Shown: positions 18,692-26,819 of the stretch, piece by piece
Position numbering within the stretch: position 1 is the stretch's first letter
Layout of the letters: each line of letters opens with the position of its first letter
NCBI RefSeq assembly: GCF_014650455.1
Contig: NZ_BMUZ01000003.1
Coordinates: 1-64,000, forward strand
Direction of reading: 5' to 3'
Length of the DNA stretch: 64,000 nt
Origin: Streptomyces xanthochromogenes
Lineage (GTDB): Bacteria > Actinomycetota > Actinomycetes > Streptomycetales > Streptomycetaceae
Made by a program: the position numbers and the translations under genes
Notes under the pieces: generated by a model
Told to the model about the DNA's origin: nothing
What the model saw: only the letters and a program-made list of their open reading frames with translations
Databases searched by the model: none

Positions 18692-19276
18692 GTGCCGGGG
18701 AACCGCACACCGACCTGGGCACCGGAGGAGGATGCCGGGCCGGACGACGCCCTGCTGACGGTGCGCGCGGGCGAGGGCGACGAAGAGGCCTTTGCCGTGC
18801 TCGTCCGGCGTCACGCGCCTGCACTGGTACGCCTGGCGACCCGGCTGGTGCAGGACCGGACCGAGGCGGAGGACGCGGTTCAGGACGCCTTTATCAGCGC
18901 CTGGCGCAAGCTCCCGGAATTCCGCGGCCAGTCCTCCTTCGGCACCTGGCTCTACCGCATCGTCACCAACCGGTGCCTCAACATTCTGCGCACCCGCAAA
19001 CCCCAGTCGCAGCTGGAAGCCGCCTCCCAGATCCCGGCTCCGGAACACAGCGTGGCTCCCGACCGGATCACCGAAGGCCGAGCCGCGATCGTGGAGCTCC
19101 ACGACGCGCTCGCGGGCCTCTCGGCCGAGCAGCGCACCTGCTGGGTGCTGAGAGAATTGGACGAACAGCCCTACGCATTCATCGCGGACACGGTCGGCAT
19201 CACTGAACAAGCCGTCCGCGCCCGCGTCTTCCGTGCCCGACGACACCTCACCGAAGCCTTGGGGGCCTGGCGATGA
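18692..19276 (+). CDS. ECF-type RNA polymerase sigma factor
   Basis: 194 residues. Region 2 is LLTVRAGEGDEEAFAVLVRR through TEAEDAVQDAFISAWRKL and SSFGTWLYRIVTNRCLNILR (residues about 20-100). Region 4 is LAGLSAEQRTCWVLRELDEQ through ADTVGITEQAVRARVFRARR (140-184). No region 3, hence an ECF (group 4) sigma. It should recruit RNA polymerase to envelope-stress promoters. The GTG at 18692 follows AAGAGGGGA; the stop overlaps the next start (ATGA), so the downstream gene is translationally coupled and is its likely anti-sigma factor. Confidence 0.92.
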   Translation: MPGNRTPTWAPEEDAGPDDALLTVRAGEGDEEAFAVLVRRHAPALVRLATRLVQDRTEAEDAVQDAFISAWRKLPEFRGQSSFGTWLYRIVTNRCLNILRTRKPQSQLEAASQIPAPEHSVAPDRITEGRAAIVELHDALAGLSAEQRTCWVLRELDEQPYAFIADTVGITEQAVRARVFRARRHLTEALGAWR

Positions 19277-19896
19277 CCACACGCATCCATCCGCCCGACA
19301 CACCCCCTCCGCACGACCCGGACGACGAACGCCTGCCGTGCGGGCGTCTGCTGTCCCAGGTCTGGGCGGACTGGGAAGAAGGCACGGCCGACCCTCATCG
19401 GGCGGACTGCGCCGACTGCACCAGTGCCGTGGCCGAACTGGAACAGCTCGAGACGGCTGTGCGCCGGTTGCGCGACGACACCGAGAACGCCTCCGGCTAC
19501 GACCCCGCACCGCTGACCGAGCGCGTGATGAACGTCGTCCGCCTCGAACTGCGCCCCGGCCACCCGCTGCCCCTGGGAGCCCCGGACGAAGACATGTGGC
19601 TCATGGAATCGGCCGCCGCCCGCGTCCTGCGCACCGCGGCCGAACGGGTACCCGGTGTCCGCTCCGGCTCGTGCCGGATCACGCCGGAGCCCGACCGGCC
19701 CGGCCGCGTCGCCATCAGCCTCCACATCCTGGCGCCCACAACCGCACCCAGTCTTCCGATGCTGGCCGACGAGGTCCGCCGGGAAGTCGGAGCATGGGCC
19801 GACCACAGGCTCGGCCTGGAGATCACCGGCATCGACGTCCACGTCGTCGGCTTCGCCGACGAACCGGACGACAGCGAGAAAGGCATCGCACCGTGA
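19273..19896 (+). CDS. zinc-type anti-sigma factor fused to an Asp23-like domain
   Basis: 207 residues. Near the N-terminus is the zinc-anti-sigma signature His-x3-Cys-x2-Cys (HRADCADC, His42, Cys46, Cys49), with Cys23 as a possible further ligand; a helix follows (SAVAELEQLETAVRRLRDD). The C-terminal half (ESAAARVLRTAAERVPGVRS, GRVAISLHILAPT, EVGAWADHRLGLEITGIDVH) has the Asp23/Gls24 pattern rather than a membrane helix. This pairs a redox/zinc switch with the same fold as the neighbouring stress proteins. It overlaps both neighbours by 4 bases. Confidence 0.85.
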   Translation: MTTRIHPPDTPPPHDPDDERLPCGRLLSQVWADWEEGTADPHRADCADCTSAVAELEQLETAVRRLRDDTENASGYDPAPLTERVMNVVRLELRPGHPLPLGAPDEDMWLMESAAARVLRTAAERVPGVRSGSCRITPEPDRPGRVAISLHILAPTTAPSLPMLADEVRREVGAWADHRLGLEITGIDVHVVGFADEPDDSEKGIAP

Positions 19897-20222
19897 CCCC
19901 GACCGCCCTCGGTGACACCCTCGCGCACATCGTGCGCGCCGTCCCCGGCGTCGCCTTCCTCGCTCCCGGCATCACGGGCCGGCTGCGCTCGGCGTTCCAA
20001 GACCCTCGGCAGAGCGGCCCACCCAGGGGCGCACTACGGGTCTCACGCCGCAACGGGGCCGGCCCGTGGGAGATCGAGGCACGGATCGTCACGCTCGCGG
20101 GGTACCGGGCCTGTGACGTCACCCGCGCAACGCGCTCCGCGATCCTGGCCCATCTCCAGGCGGACGGCGCCACCGCCGGCCACGGTGCCGCGGTAAAGGT
20201 GACAATCACCGGCATCGTCTGA
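19893..20222 (+). CDS. small Asp23-like protein
   Basis: 109 residues, starting at the GTG 19893 inside the stop of the previous gene (GTGA). It has the short Asp23 pattern: LAHIVRAVPGVAFLAPGITG, EIEARIVTLAGYRACDVTRA and GAAVKVTITGIV. Third gene of the sigma-factor operon; probably interacts with the other Asp23-like proteins. A much longer overlapping frame from 19233 is rejected, since it ignores the sigma and anti-sigma genes. Confidence 0.8.
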   Translation: MTPTALGDTLAHIVRAVPGVAFLAPGITGRLRSAFQDPRQSGPPRGALRVSRRNGAGPWEIEARIVTLAGYRACDVTRATRSAILAHLQADGATAGHGAAVKVTITGIV

Positions 20223-20349
20223 GGCCAGGCTCCACGACTGCCGATCCGGCCCACGGCGCCCCTGGTGCGGCGTACCCCCATCGCCGTGCCGGGGCGTCGG
20301 TCTCCCCACAGGCGCTGCCCTGACGATCACCGGCACCGGCACCCGCTCC

Positions 20350-20392
20350 GAGCCCGGGCCCCGGCTCCGGCTCCGGCTCCGGCTCCGGGCTC
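20350..20392. repeat. hairpin enclosing GGCTCC hexamer repeats
   Basis: Four copies of GGCTCC in a row (20363-20386) lie inside an inverted repeat (GAGCCCGG 20350-20357 and CCGGGCTC 20385-20392). The position 128 bases after the sigma operon would suit a terminator. The same hexamer occurs six times at 58714-58749. Confidence 0.5.
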
Positions 20393-20497
20393 ACCAGCAA
20401 CCACTGCACTCACTCGATCTCAACCCGAGCCCCACGCCGATCGGGTGAATCCGGGCCCGCCGACAACACAGCCGTCAACGCAGCTTGTCCTACGTAC

Positions 20498-21118
20498 ATG
20501 ACAGACCATCAGATGATGTCGCGTCCTGCCGTTCCCGCCGCCCGAGCCGCCCGCCCGGTCAGGCCCGACCGCCTTCCCGCACCGGCCGAGCGCCGACGGC
20601 TGCGCGAGCAGTGGGGGCTGACCACACGGCAGGTCGCCGCCGCGTTCCGGGTGACGCCGGGGACGGTGGGCAGCTGGGAGGCCGGACGCAGCGCTCCGCG
20701 CGGGCCGCGCGGAGCCGCCTACGGGCGATTCCTGGCCGGCCTCGCCCAACACGCCCTTCCGGTCTCCGCGCACACCGATGTGCCTCCGCACGAGCCGCCT
20801 GCCGCACGTACCGATGCAAGTACTGCCGCGGGTACCGCCAGGTCGCATCCCGCACGGGCCGCGGCAGCCGACCCATGCCCCTCCGACGCCGGACCGGCCA
20901 ACGAACCCTCCACGGTCCCGGACCAGCCGCCGCCCGCGCCGTCCAGCCGCCCTGCCGTGACACGGGCGGCAAGCGTCCCCGTCGCACATGCCGATACGGC
21001 CCCGCGGCACTCCGCCGCGCCTGCCCCAGGACGGTCGTGGGGACGCTTCGCAGGTGCAGCGGTGAGCCTGTGGTCGCTGGTCCTCTGGCTCATCGTCACC
21101 TGTCCGCCGACAAGATGA
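20498..21118 (+). CDS. membrane-anchored HTH (XRE-like) protein
   Basis: 206 residues. An HTH lies at about 29-75 (AERRRLREQWGLTTRQVAAA, RVTPGTVGSWEAGRSAPRG), a long Ala/Pro-rich unstructured stretch covers 85-180, and one C-terminal hydrophobic helix (AAVSLWSLVLWLIVT) ends the protein. HTH proteins with a C-terminal tail anchor act as membrane-bound regulators or coupling factors. No target is apparent. ATG start at 20498. Confidence 0.75.
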   Translation: MTDHQMMSRPAVPAARAARPVRPDRLPAPAERRRLREQWGLTTRQVAAAFRVTPGTVGSWEAGRSAPRGPRGAAYGRFLAGLAQHALPVSAHTDVPPHEPPAARTDASTAAGTARSHPARAAAADPCPSDAGPANEPSTVPDQPPPAPSSRPAVTRAASVPVAHADTAPRHSAAPAPGRSWGRFAGAAVSLWSLVLWLIVTCPPTR

Positions 21119-21696
21119 CCCGGTGACCCACCGCCCCCGACGAGCGCGCATGGTCGGGGGGGCAGACCCTTCCGCTGGAGGAAGCACTGTTCCCCCGGTC
21201 GGCCGGTGCGCGGCGGGAAAGGGGCGCGCTCATCGCGGCGGCTCTCGGACTGCCGGCCGAGGCGCGCGGCCGAACGCCCCGGTGCCCGGCGTGCCGGCCG
21301 AAACAGGTCGCGCGCATTCCCCGCGCGAGCGCGGTTCACATCCGAACGTCGCCCGACCCAGGCGACGTTGCAGCTTGGTCTCACCGTTCGGCGATTCTTC
21401 TGCAGCCGCCGCGCGAGCAAGCGCCACGCGGCAGGCCGCAGCAGGGTGACCCAACTCCTCGAAACGACGCCTGTACCCGAGCGCTCGCCGCAGGTGCCGC
21501 TCGCTGCAGGTGCTCGGTCACGACGAGCCTGCCTGTCCGCACGGTTGCGCCCCCCGCGCGCCCTGGCACAGCGATGCGGCTGCCCGGATGCTGTATCCGC
21601 GTTGTCCGCGGCCGAGACACCTCAAGCTGGCAGTGGTGACTTGGCGTGGCTCCTCGCGGTGCGCGCAAGCGGCTCTCATTCCTCGAGAGGACACCC
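21119..21696. other. intergenic region with a coding-like remnant
   Basis: About 580 bases. From about 21127 to 21330 one plus frame has strongly coding-like codons (DERAWSGGQTLPLEEALFPR, then ERGALIAAALGLPAEARGR and RCPACRP) but no start codon after the upstream TGA. It looks like the tail of a small HTH or zinc-ribbon protein that lost its beginning. The rest is featureless apart from the next gene's ribosome binding site. Confidence 0.4.
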
Positions 21697-22290
21697 ATGT
21701 TCCGAGCGACAGCTGCCCGTCCCCTCCGTCCCCGCCTCCATTGGAGTCGGCCGGCCGCGATCCTGGCCTCGTCCCTGCTGCTGGCCGACAGCCTGCTGGC
21801 AAGTTCCCCGACCGCGGTCGCGGCGTCCGCCGGCGTTCTTGATCTCACCTGCATCCCGCCCAGCAGCGGCGTCTCCACCTACACCCCACCGCTGACGAAC
21901 ACCCCGCAGATGGTCGGCGCCACCATCTCCTTCGAACTGGGCCCCTGCACCTCCCGCGAGGCGCCCCAGGTGACCTCAGGCACCGCCACGCTCAACAGCG
22001 CCCCGCGCAGCCGGTCCTGCGCGGATCTGCTCGGCAGCGCCTCCCGGACACTGGTGATCAACTGGAACACCGGAGAGACAAGCACCCTCGCCCTGAACGT
22101 GAGCACCAGCGTGGTCGGCGCGGTCCTGGAGTCGGTACTCACCGGCACGGTGAGCTCCGGCCGATTCCAGGGCGACACCGTGGCCATGGACCAGACCGGC
22201 CCTGCTACGAACGTCCTGACCTGCACTGCCGGACTGGGAACCGTCGCCAGCATCTACTCCGTGGTCACCCTGGAGATCACCTCCCTCTGA
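21697..22290 (+). CDS. secreted protein of unknown function
   Basis: 197 residues with a long Sec signal peptide (basic start, AAILASSLLLADSLLASSP core, cleavage near AVAASAG about residue 46). The mature protein is rich in Thr, Ser and Val, likely all-beta, with four cysteines (LTCIPP, GPCTSRE, SCADLLG, LTCTAG) that could form two disulfides. Small secreted beta-sandwich proteins of this kind are common in Streptomyces; function unknown. ATG at 21697 follows GAGAGGA. A strong hairpin follows about 36 bases after the stop. Confidence 0.8.
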   Translation: MFRATAARPLRPRLHWSRPAAILASSLLLADSLLASSPTAVAASAGVLDLTCIPPSSGVSTYTPPLTNTPQMVGATISFELGPCTSREAPQVTSGTATLNSAPRSRSCADLLGSASRTLVINWNTGETSTLALNVSTSVVGAVLESVLTGTVSSGRFQGDTVAMDQTGPATNVLTCTAGLGTVASIYSVVTLEITSL

Positions 22291-22326
22291 CAGGGACCAG
22301 CCCCCGGGGGGAGTGACCGGTGCCGG

Positions 22327-22356
22327 TGGCGAGCGCCGCAGACGCGGCGCTCGCCA
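22327..22356 (+). terminator. rho-independent-type hairpin
   Basis: A perfect 13-bp stem with an AGAC loop, 36 bases after the stop of the secreted-protein gene. No T-run follows, as usual for Streptomyces. A second GC hairpin (GCCCCGCCCCGC at 22367-22378 with its complement at 22395-22406) lies just downstream. Confidence 0.75.
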
Positions 22357-22406
22357 AGAGCTTCACGCCCCGCCCCGCCCGGCCCCGAGTCGGCGCGGGG
22401 CGGGGC

Positions 22407-23238
22407 TCGAAGCCCGACGGGAACGACATCCGCCGGGGTGGCTCGTGCGACGCCATGTCCTTACCCATGCCCTCGGCGACCACATCGGCTTCCCGACCGG
22501 CACGTGCCTGCGGCGGCCCGATGCGGCGTTCACGTGCGCGGCCGTCTGTCACGAAATGCACCGCCCTACACGGCCGCTGATCACGACTTCAGTGGAAGGA
22601 CTCAATCCCTGACAGGTACACGGGCCGCCGGCGGGAGAATCCGCACAGTTCGTGGCGCAGATGCCACGCCACGGTCCACCGCGCCCCTCGGATGACAGAA
22701 ACTCCTCGCCCCGGTGAAGCGAAGCGCGGACGGCCCCAATGAACGACCGCTCCACGCCGGCTTTTTGAGTGCGGTGTCGACTGGTGTCGTCGGCCGTTAC
22801 GGGGATGTGTGTCGTCTGTAGCGGTGACGGGGGGGCGGTGGCCGTAACCGAGCGCAGGATCTTCTTCTTGCCCGGTGGGATTCTTCTTGCTGGTACAGCG
22901 CAGTACGAGGCCCCCCACTCCCCCGGCGTCTGAGGCTGAGGCTGACCCGCCGGAGACACCTCGCGATCACCCCGGTCAATCCCAAATCGCCTCAACAGCC
23001 CCGTAGTGGCTCGTGGGCACCGAATACCGTTACCGGTCGCGGAAGTCAATATCCCGCAGGGGTCGGGGCGCTGCCGATCGAGATCCCGCTGGCTTCGTCG
23101 ATGGCGCCGCCGCTGACCGAATACCCTCCGGAAACTCCAGAAAATGGGCGAGATGGAGCAAGGGGAGGTGCGGGCCTGCGGCCTCACACGTCCTATAGAG
23201 GTAGTCCACGAAATACATCCATCCGAAAGGGAAGAGTC
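22407..23238. other. gene-poor stretch upstream of the OS-D-like gene
   Basis: About 830 bases. A plus frame (22313-22612, GWLVRRHVLTHALGDHIGFP) looks weakly coding but begins inside the terminator, so it is not called. Minus-strand fragments near 22600-22900 have no start or family. The last 140 bases are less GC-rich and should contain the promoter of the small secreted gene at 23239. Confidence 0.3.
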
Positions 23239-23460
23239 ATGAAGCTGCGCAACGCAATGATTGTCGCCGCGACCCTAGGAGCAACCCTGCTGTCCGGACC
23301 AGCCGCGTTGGCGAGCACGGCACATCCAGTCAGTGATCCCGTCCCCCCGTCGTCGTACACGTCGAAATACGACAACATTGAGTTGGACGTAATCCTCCAA
23401 CCCGCCCACATCTTCAACAACTACTACACGTGCCTCTTGTCTGGAGGCGCATGCCAATAA
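23239..23460 (+). CDS. small secreted protein with the N-terminal signature of insect OS-D chemosensory proteins
   Basis: 73 residues. A normal bacterial signal peptide (MKLRNAMIVAATLGATLLSG, PAALAS) precedes a mature part of about 45 residues. Residues 39-54 read SYTSKYDNIELDVILQ and 60-73 read NNYYTCLLSGGACQ. That is the start of arthropod OS-D/A10 chemosensory proteins: YTxKYDNIDLDEIL, then NNY-xx-CLL-xxGxC with exactly six residues between Cys65 and Cys72. Insect proteins go on for about 60 more residues and two more Cys; here a TAA comes right after the second Cys plus Gln, and no continuation is seen in other frames. ATG follows GAAAGGGAAGA. Codons are slightly less GC-rich than in neighbouring genes. 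OS-D proteins bind lipid-like or volatile ligands; role here unknown. Confidence 0.75.
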   Translation: MKLRNAMIVAATLGATLLSGPAALASTAHPVSDPVPPSSYTSKYDNIELDVILQPAHIFNNYYTCLLSGGACQ

Positions 23461-23504
23461 GACCCGCAATTGCCGCAGGCGGGAGGCCCCTCGGGGCGAA
23501 CGGC

Positions 23505-23687
23505 ATGAAACGCCCAGCGGTCATCGGGATGCTGACCGCCATCATCGTCTTCTTCCTCGGCATGCTCCTCCACGACCAACTCCGCTCCGACAGCAGTGCC
23601 CTGGCCACCTCGCTGCTCACCTTCGCCGCCATCGCCGTACCCGGCGGACTGCTCGCATGGTGGCTCGCCGGCCGCCCCCGGCGCTGA
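23505..23687 (+). CDS. small two-helix membrane protein
   Basis: 60 residues: MKRPAVIGMLTAIIVFFLGM, then LLHDQLRSDSS, a second helix (LLTFAAIAVPGGLLAWWLAG) and a basic end RPRR. Likely an integral membrane protein with both ends inside. It starts 44 bases after the OS-D-like gene and might be co-transcribed with it. Ribosome binding site is weak (GGGGCGAA). Family not recognised. Confidence 0.6.
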   Translation: MKRPAVIGMLTAIIVFFLGMLLHDQLRSDSSALATSLLTFAAIAVPGGLLAWWLAGRPRR

Positions 23688-23811
23688 ACACCACCGGGCC
23701 CCAGCCGCATCGGCCGGGGCCCAGTGGAAAGCTCTGCGTCCTCGCCTCCAACACCGAAGGCCCGATAGTCCGGGGCATTTGCGTGCCTGGCCCATCCTTG
23801 GAAGCTCCAGC

Positions 23812-24086
23812 GGTCGACATGCGCCACCTGGTCCAAGCCCGTCTCGCTGGTCGGGGACGCCGCCCACCTCGTGCCGCCGCTCGGCGTCGGCGTCGACCTT
23901 GCCATGCTCGACGCCTGCGAACTCGCCCTCGTCATTGCGCACAACGACACGGTCGCGGACGCCGTCCGCGTCTATGAGCGGACGACGCTGCCGCGCTCCA
24001 ACGCGTGGCAGTGGACGCTCGACCACGGCGCCGAGGAACTCGTCTCCACGGATCTACCCGACTTCGTGGACAGTCAAAGTCCTTGA
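23812..24086 (+). pseudogene. FAD-dependent monooxygenase, C-terminal remnant
   Basis: The frame ATWSKPVSLVGDAAHLVPPL-GVGVDLAMLDACELALVIAH is the conserved GD motif and following helix of class A flavin monooxygenases (PheA/TfdB/UbiH type): GDAAH contacts the FAD ribityl chain. It runs to a TGA at 24084-24086. The N-terminal FAD-binding Rossmann part and the substrate domain are missing, so only a dead remnant is left. Confidence 0.75.
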
Positions 24087-24141
24087 CTGGCGGGCGACTT
24101 GGCCAACGCATCGGATGCTCAGGGCTGACGGCGCGTCACCG

Positions 24142-25857
24142 TCAGATCGTGACGGTGGCTGTGCAGCGGCTCAGGTCGAACTCGGTCCAGTACTCACGGT
24201 CCGTACGCCCGTTGAAAAGGTGCTCGTCCCACCAGTACCCGCCCGTCTTCTTGCTGTTGGAGCTGCTGAGCGAGATCTCGTAGGTCCCCGGCTCCAGATC
24301 GGTGATCAGCACGTCCACCCGGAGGTGTCCCTTCGAGAACGCCCCGCCGTCGAAGTCGGCGTACTTCAGGAAGTGCTTGTCCGACGGCTTCTTGATCCAC
24401 AGAGTGCCGCCGTTGACCCGGACCGTCGAGAACCGGGTGCCGCCGTCGCGGTACCACCACCAGCCCCAGTAGTACTCGGCCACCGCGTCCCAAGTGGCGA
24501 TGACGGCCTTCTTGCCGTCCTTGAGGGTGGCCGGGGTCAGCGCGATGTCGTGGCGGAGCCGGCTCCAGGCGCCCCTGCCGTGGTCGGACACCGTCTTGCC
24601 GGTGACGGTCTTGCCCCTGCTGACCACGTCCGCGATGCTCGGCGGCGCCGGCGGGACCGGCGGCACGGGCGGCACGTACCGGTCGATGCCCCGGTGCACC
24701 AGGAGCAGTACTTCCCGCGCCCCTTCGGACGGCCCTTCCTTGAAGCTCAGCAGGGCGGGGGTGTTGTTGGAGTCGTGGCCCTCCAGCACGACCGGACGGG
24801 TCCAGCCGTCTTCCTCGGTCCACGTGCAGTGGCGCAGGGCGTCCCCGGCGTCGGTCCGCGCGGACGGGTAGACGGCGTGCAGCTTGCCGTCGTACGACGC
24901 CAGCGCGGCGGTGCGGAGCGAGAAGGCGGCGTCGATCCCCTTGCCCTCCTCGACCGGGACGGGGCCGGGCAGGTGGTCGCCGTCCGTCCAGGTACTGCCG
25001 TCGAACACGGCGGGGAGGAGTATTCCGAAGCTGTTACGGACCAGGTGCAGCTTGCCGTCGTGGGCGGCCAGCGACAGGTTGGCCCGCATGCCCTCCGTGG
25101 ACTCCTGCCACTCCTGGCGCAGCCGTTCGGAGTCGACGTAAGGGGTATCCATTGGATCCCCTCCGTCGTCGAGGACGTGGGTCCACCGCCCTTCGGTGTT
25201 CCTGACCAGGTGGACGAGCCGGTCCGCATACAGGTCCACGTACAGCAGGTGCACCGTGCCGTCGAGGACGGCCAGGGCCGGAGCGAGGGCGGACCTTTGC
25301 CTGGTGACCGGCTTGGGGCGGCTCCACCGGGGCTTGCCGTCCACCAGGCTGAGTTCGGTCTCGAACAGCTGGGGCGTGCCGTGGGTGTAGTACCCACCGG
25401 TGCCGGTGAAGACCATGCGCAACGTGCCCTTGTCGTTGACGAGGGCGGGCGTCTCGGCGCTCTCGACGCCGGGTATGTAGGCGTCGGGCGTCCACCTGCG
25501 TGCCTGGTCCAGTGCGTCGGCCGCGGCCTGGACCTTCGCCTGCCAGGCGGTGGTCTGCTCCTCGGTGGCGTCCTTGGGCAGCGGTTCGGCGGTGGCCTCG
25601 TCCAGCGCGGTCTCGTACGGTCGTACGGACGCGGGAGTGAAGGAGGTCCACCGCACGGGCAGGACCTTGTCGCCGTCACCCTCCTCGCGGGCGCCGCGGT
25701 GGACGCAGTAGATCGTGCCGTCAACCTCGGCGAGGACGGGGGCGGCGAAACTGAGGTGATCGGCGAAGGCCACGGCCGGACTCCAGCCGCCGGCCGTCGT
25801 GTACAGCGCCCGCCTGAGATTCTGGTCGTCTTCCTGCGGCTTCGCGGTGTCGGTCAC
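24142..25857 (-). CDS. large beta-propeller-like protein with C-terminal domain
   Basis: 571 residues, GTG start at 25857 after a GAGGAG site. No signal peptide is seen. About 30-440 consists of repeating blades, each with an Ala-rich turn and a DGxxHLV strand: APVLAEVDGTIYCVHRG, PALAVLDGTVHLLYVDLYAD, LSLAAHDGKLHLVRNS, LASYDGKLHAVYPSARTD, as in sialidase-like or lectin beta-propellers. A Pro-rich linker (VPPVPPVPPAPP) leads to a C-terminal domain of about 125 residues with HDIALTPATLKDGKKAVIAT and DLEPGTYEISLSSSNSKKTG, likely a beta-sandwich. Could bind sugars; no catalytic residues are evident. Possibly exported by a non-Sec route such as an effector system. Confidence 0.7.
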   Translation of the reverse strand: MTDTAKPQEDDQNLRRALYTTAGGWSPAVAFADHLSFAAPVLAEVDGTIYCVHRGAREEGDGDKVLPVRWTSFTPASVRPYETALDEATAEPLPKDATEEQTTAWQAKVQAAADALDQARRWTPDAYIPGVESAETPALVNDKGTLRMVFTGTGGYYTHGTPQLFETELSLVDGKPRWSRPKPVTRQRSALAPALAVLDGTVHLLYVDLYADRLVHLVRNTEGRWTHVLDDGGDPMDTPYVDSERLRQEWQESTEGMRANLSLAAHDGKLHLVRNSFGILLPAVFDGSTWTDGDHLPGPVPVEEGKGIDAAFSLRTAALASYDGKLHAVYPSARTDAGDALRHCTWTEEDGWTRPVVLEGHDSNNTPALLSFKEGPSEGAREVLLLVHRGIDRYVPPVPPVPPAPPSIADVVSRGKTVTGKTVSDHGRGAWSRLRHDIALTPATLKDGKKAVIATWDAVAEYYWGWWWYRDGGTRFSTVRVNGGTLWIKKPSDKHFLKYADFDGGAFSKGHLRVDVLITDLEPGTYEISLSSSNSKKTGGYWWDEHLFNGRTDREYWTEFDLSRCTATVTI

Positions 25858-25929
25858 GTGCGGTCTCCTCAACGTCGGTCCCGGCACGGGCGGAGGCCCG
25901 CCCGGACACGACGCACGGTACGCATGAGG

Positions 25930-26265
25930 TGACTCTCGGCTCCCCACACTCTTGATCATTCGTCTGGAACCTGCCCCGACGCGACCGGAAGTCGATCTCC
26001 TGCACCTGGGCGAAGCGGCCTACAAGCCCTCGGGCGATTCCCGGCCGTGGCACGTGCTGGACAGTCTTCGCCGGTGATCGAGCCCGCCCGCCTCCCGGGT
26101 GACCCCAGCGAACTGCACCTGCGGATCTGTCACGACGACGGACTCTGCGACACCGGGCAGGCCGACCCGCTGGAGCGCTGGGATGTGGCCATCCTCCGCC
26201 GTCGGCGCATCCACGACAGGGAGCTGCGCAGGGTGCAGCCTCAGCTTCTGCGGACCTGGAGATGA
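25930..26265 (+). pseudogene. broken gene of unknown function
   Basis: Two plus frames carry G/C3-rich, protein-like text: IIRLEPAPTRPEVDLLHLGE and AAYKPSGDSRPWHVLDSLRR (25954-26078, ending in a stop), then in a second frame IEPARLPGDPSELHLRICHD, DGLCDTGQADPLERWDVAIL and LRRVQPQLLRTWR to a stop at 26263-26265. They look like one protein with a frameshift near 26075. No start better than a TTG near 25951. Family unknown. Confidence 0.4.
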
Positions 26266-26439
26266 ACGGCACCGATGCGGCCTTGGCTCTCGAGCAGCCG
26301 CTCGTCGTGGCCACCGAAGCGTCCGGGAGCAGCAGCGACGGTGCCGGCGGAGGCCGAAGGCAGCAGGCGGCGGCCGAAGGCAGCAGGCGGCGGCGAGGGC
26401 GGCAACCGCGGTGACGACGGCAAGGGACAGGCGGACCAT
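26241..26439 (-). pseudogene. small secreted protein disrupted by a 20-bp tandem repeat
   Basis: The minus strand has a start MVRLSLAVVTAVAALAAA (26439), a plain signal peptide. Beyond it two copies of a 20-base unit (26351-26390) follow. After them a coding-like tail SASAGTVAAAPGRFGGHDER, RLLESQGRIGAVHLQVRRS with a stop at 26241 is read in a different frame from the signal peptide. Each 20-base unit shifts the frame by two, so copy number decides whether the two ends join. As written they do not. Confidence 0.4.
26351..26390. repeat. tandem repeat, 20-bp unit, two copies
   Basis: Copies at 26351-26370 and 26371-26390 differ only in the first base. The unit contains GGCCGAAGGCAGCAGGCGG. It sits in the signal-peptide region of a small minus-strand gene. 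Confidence 0.9.
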
Positions 26440-26819
26440 GGTCGTTGTCCTTCAAGGGGCGAGGGAAGGGGACATGGGCCGGTTCGGCGCTCCGCGGTGG
26501 CGCTCGGTCCGTTCGCCGCTGCGAGTGTCCCCCGGTGGCGATGGCTCAAGCTTCGCCGCGCGGTGATGGCAGCGGTAGGACTTCCGCCTGGCGCCAAAGC
26601 GCCGGGCGGGATCCGGACGGGGCGACAGACCCGAGCGCCCTTCGCTCCAGCCCGGATCGTCTCGGGGCACACGTGCACAACTGAGCCAAAGCACAGTAGT
26701 CGTCACCGGCGGAGAGGGATGAGCCAGCGATTCGGACCGATCGAATCAGTCTGATGGTCACCAACAAGGCCGCGGCAATCTCCTGCGGCGCAGCCCGCCG
26801 AGTTCGTATTGTTCCGCCT

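Noticed and set aside
22313..22612. 99-codon plus frame after the secreted-protein gene
   Set aside because: It begins inside the terminator hairpins and has no ribosome binding site; coding bias is weak.
23596..25932. Long plus-strand open frame of 778 codons
   Set aside because: Antisense of the beta-propeller-like gene plus the monooxygenase remnant; no domain and wrong codon pattern.
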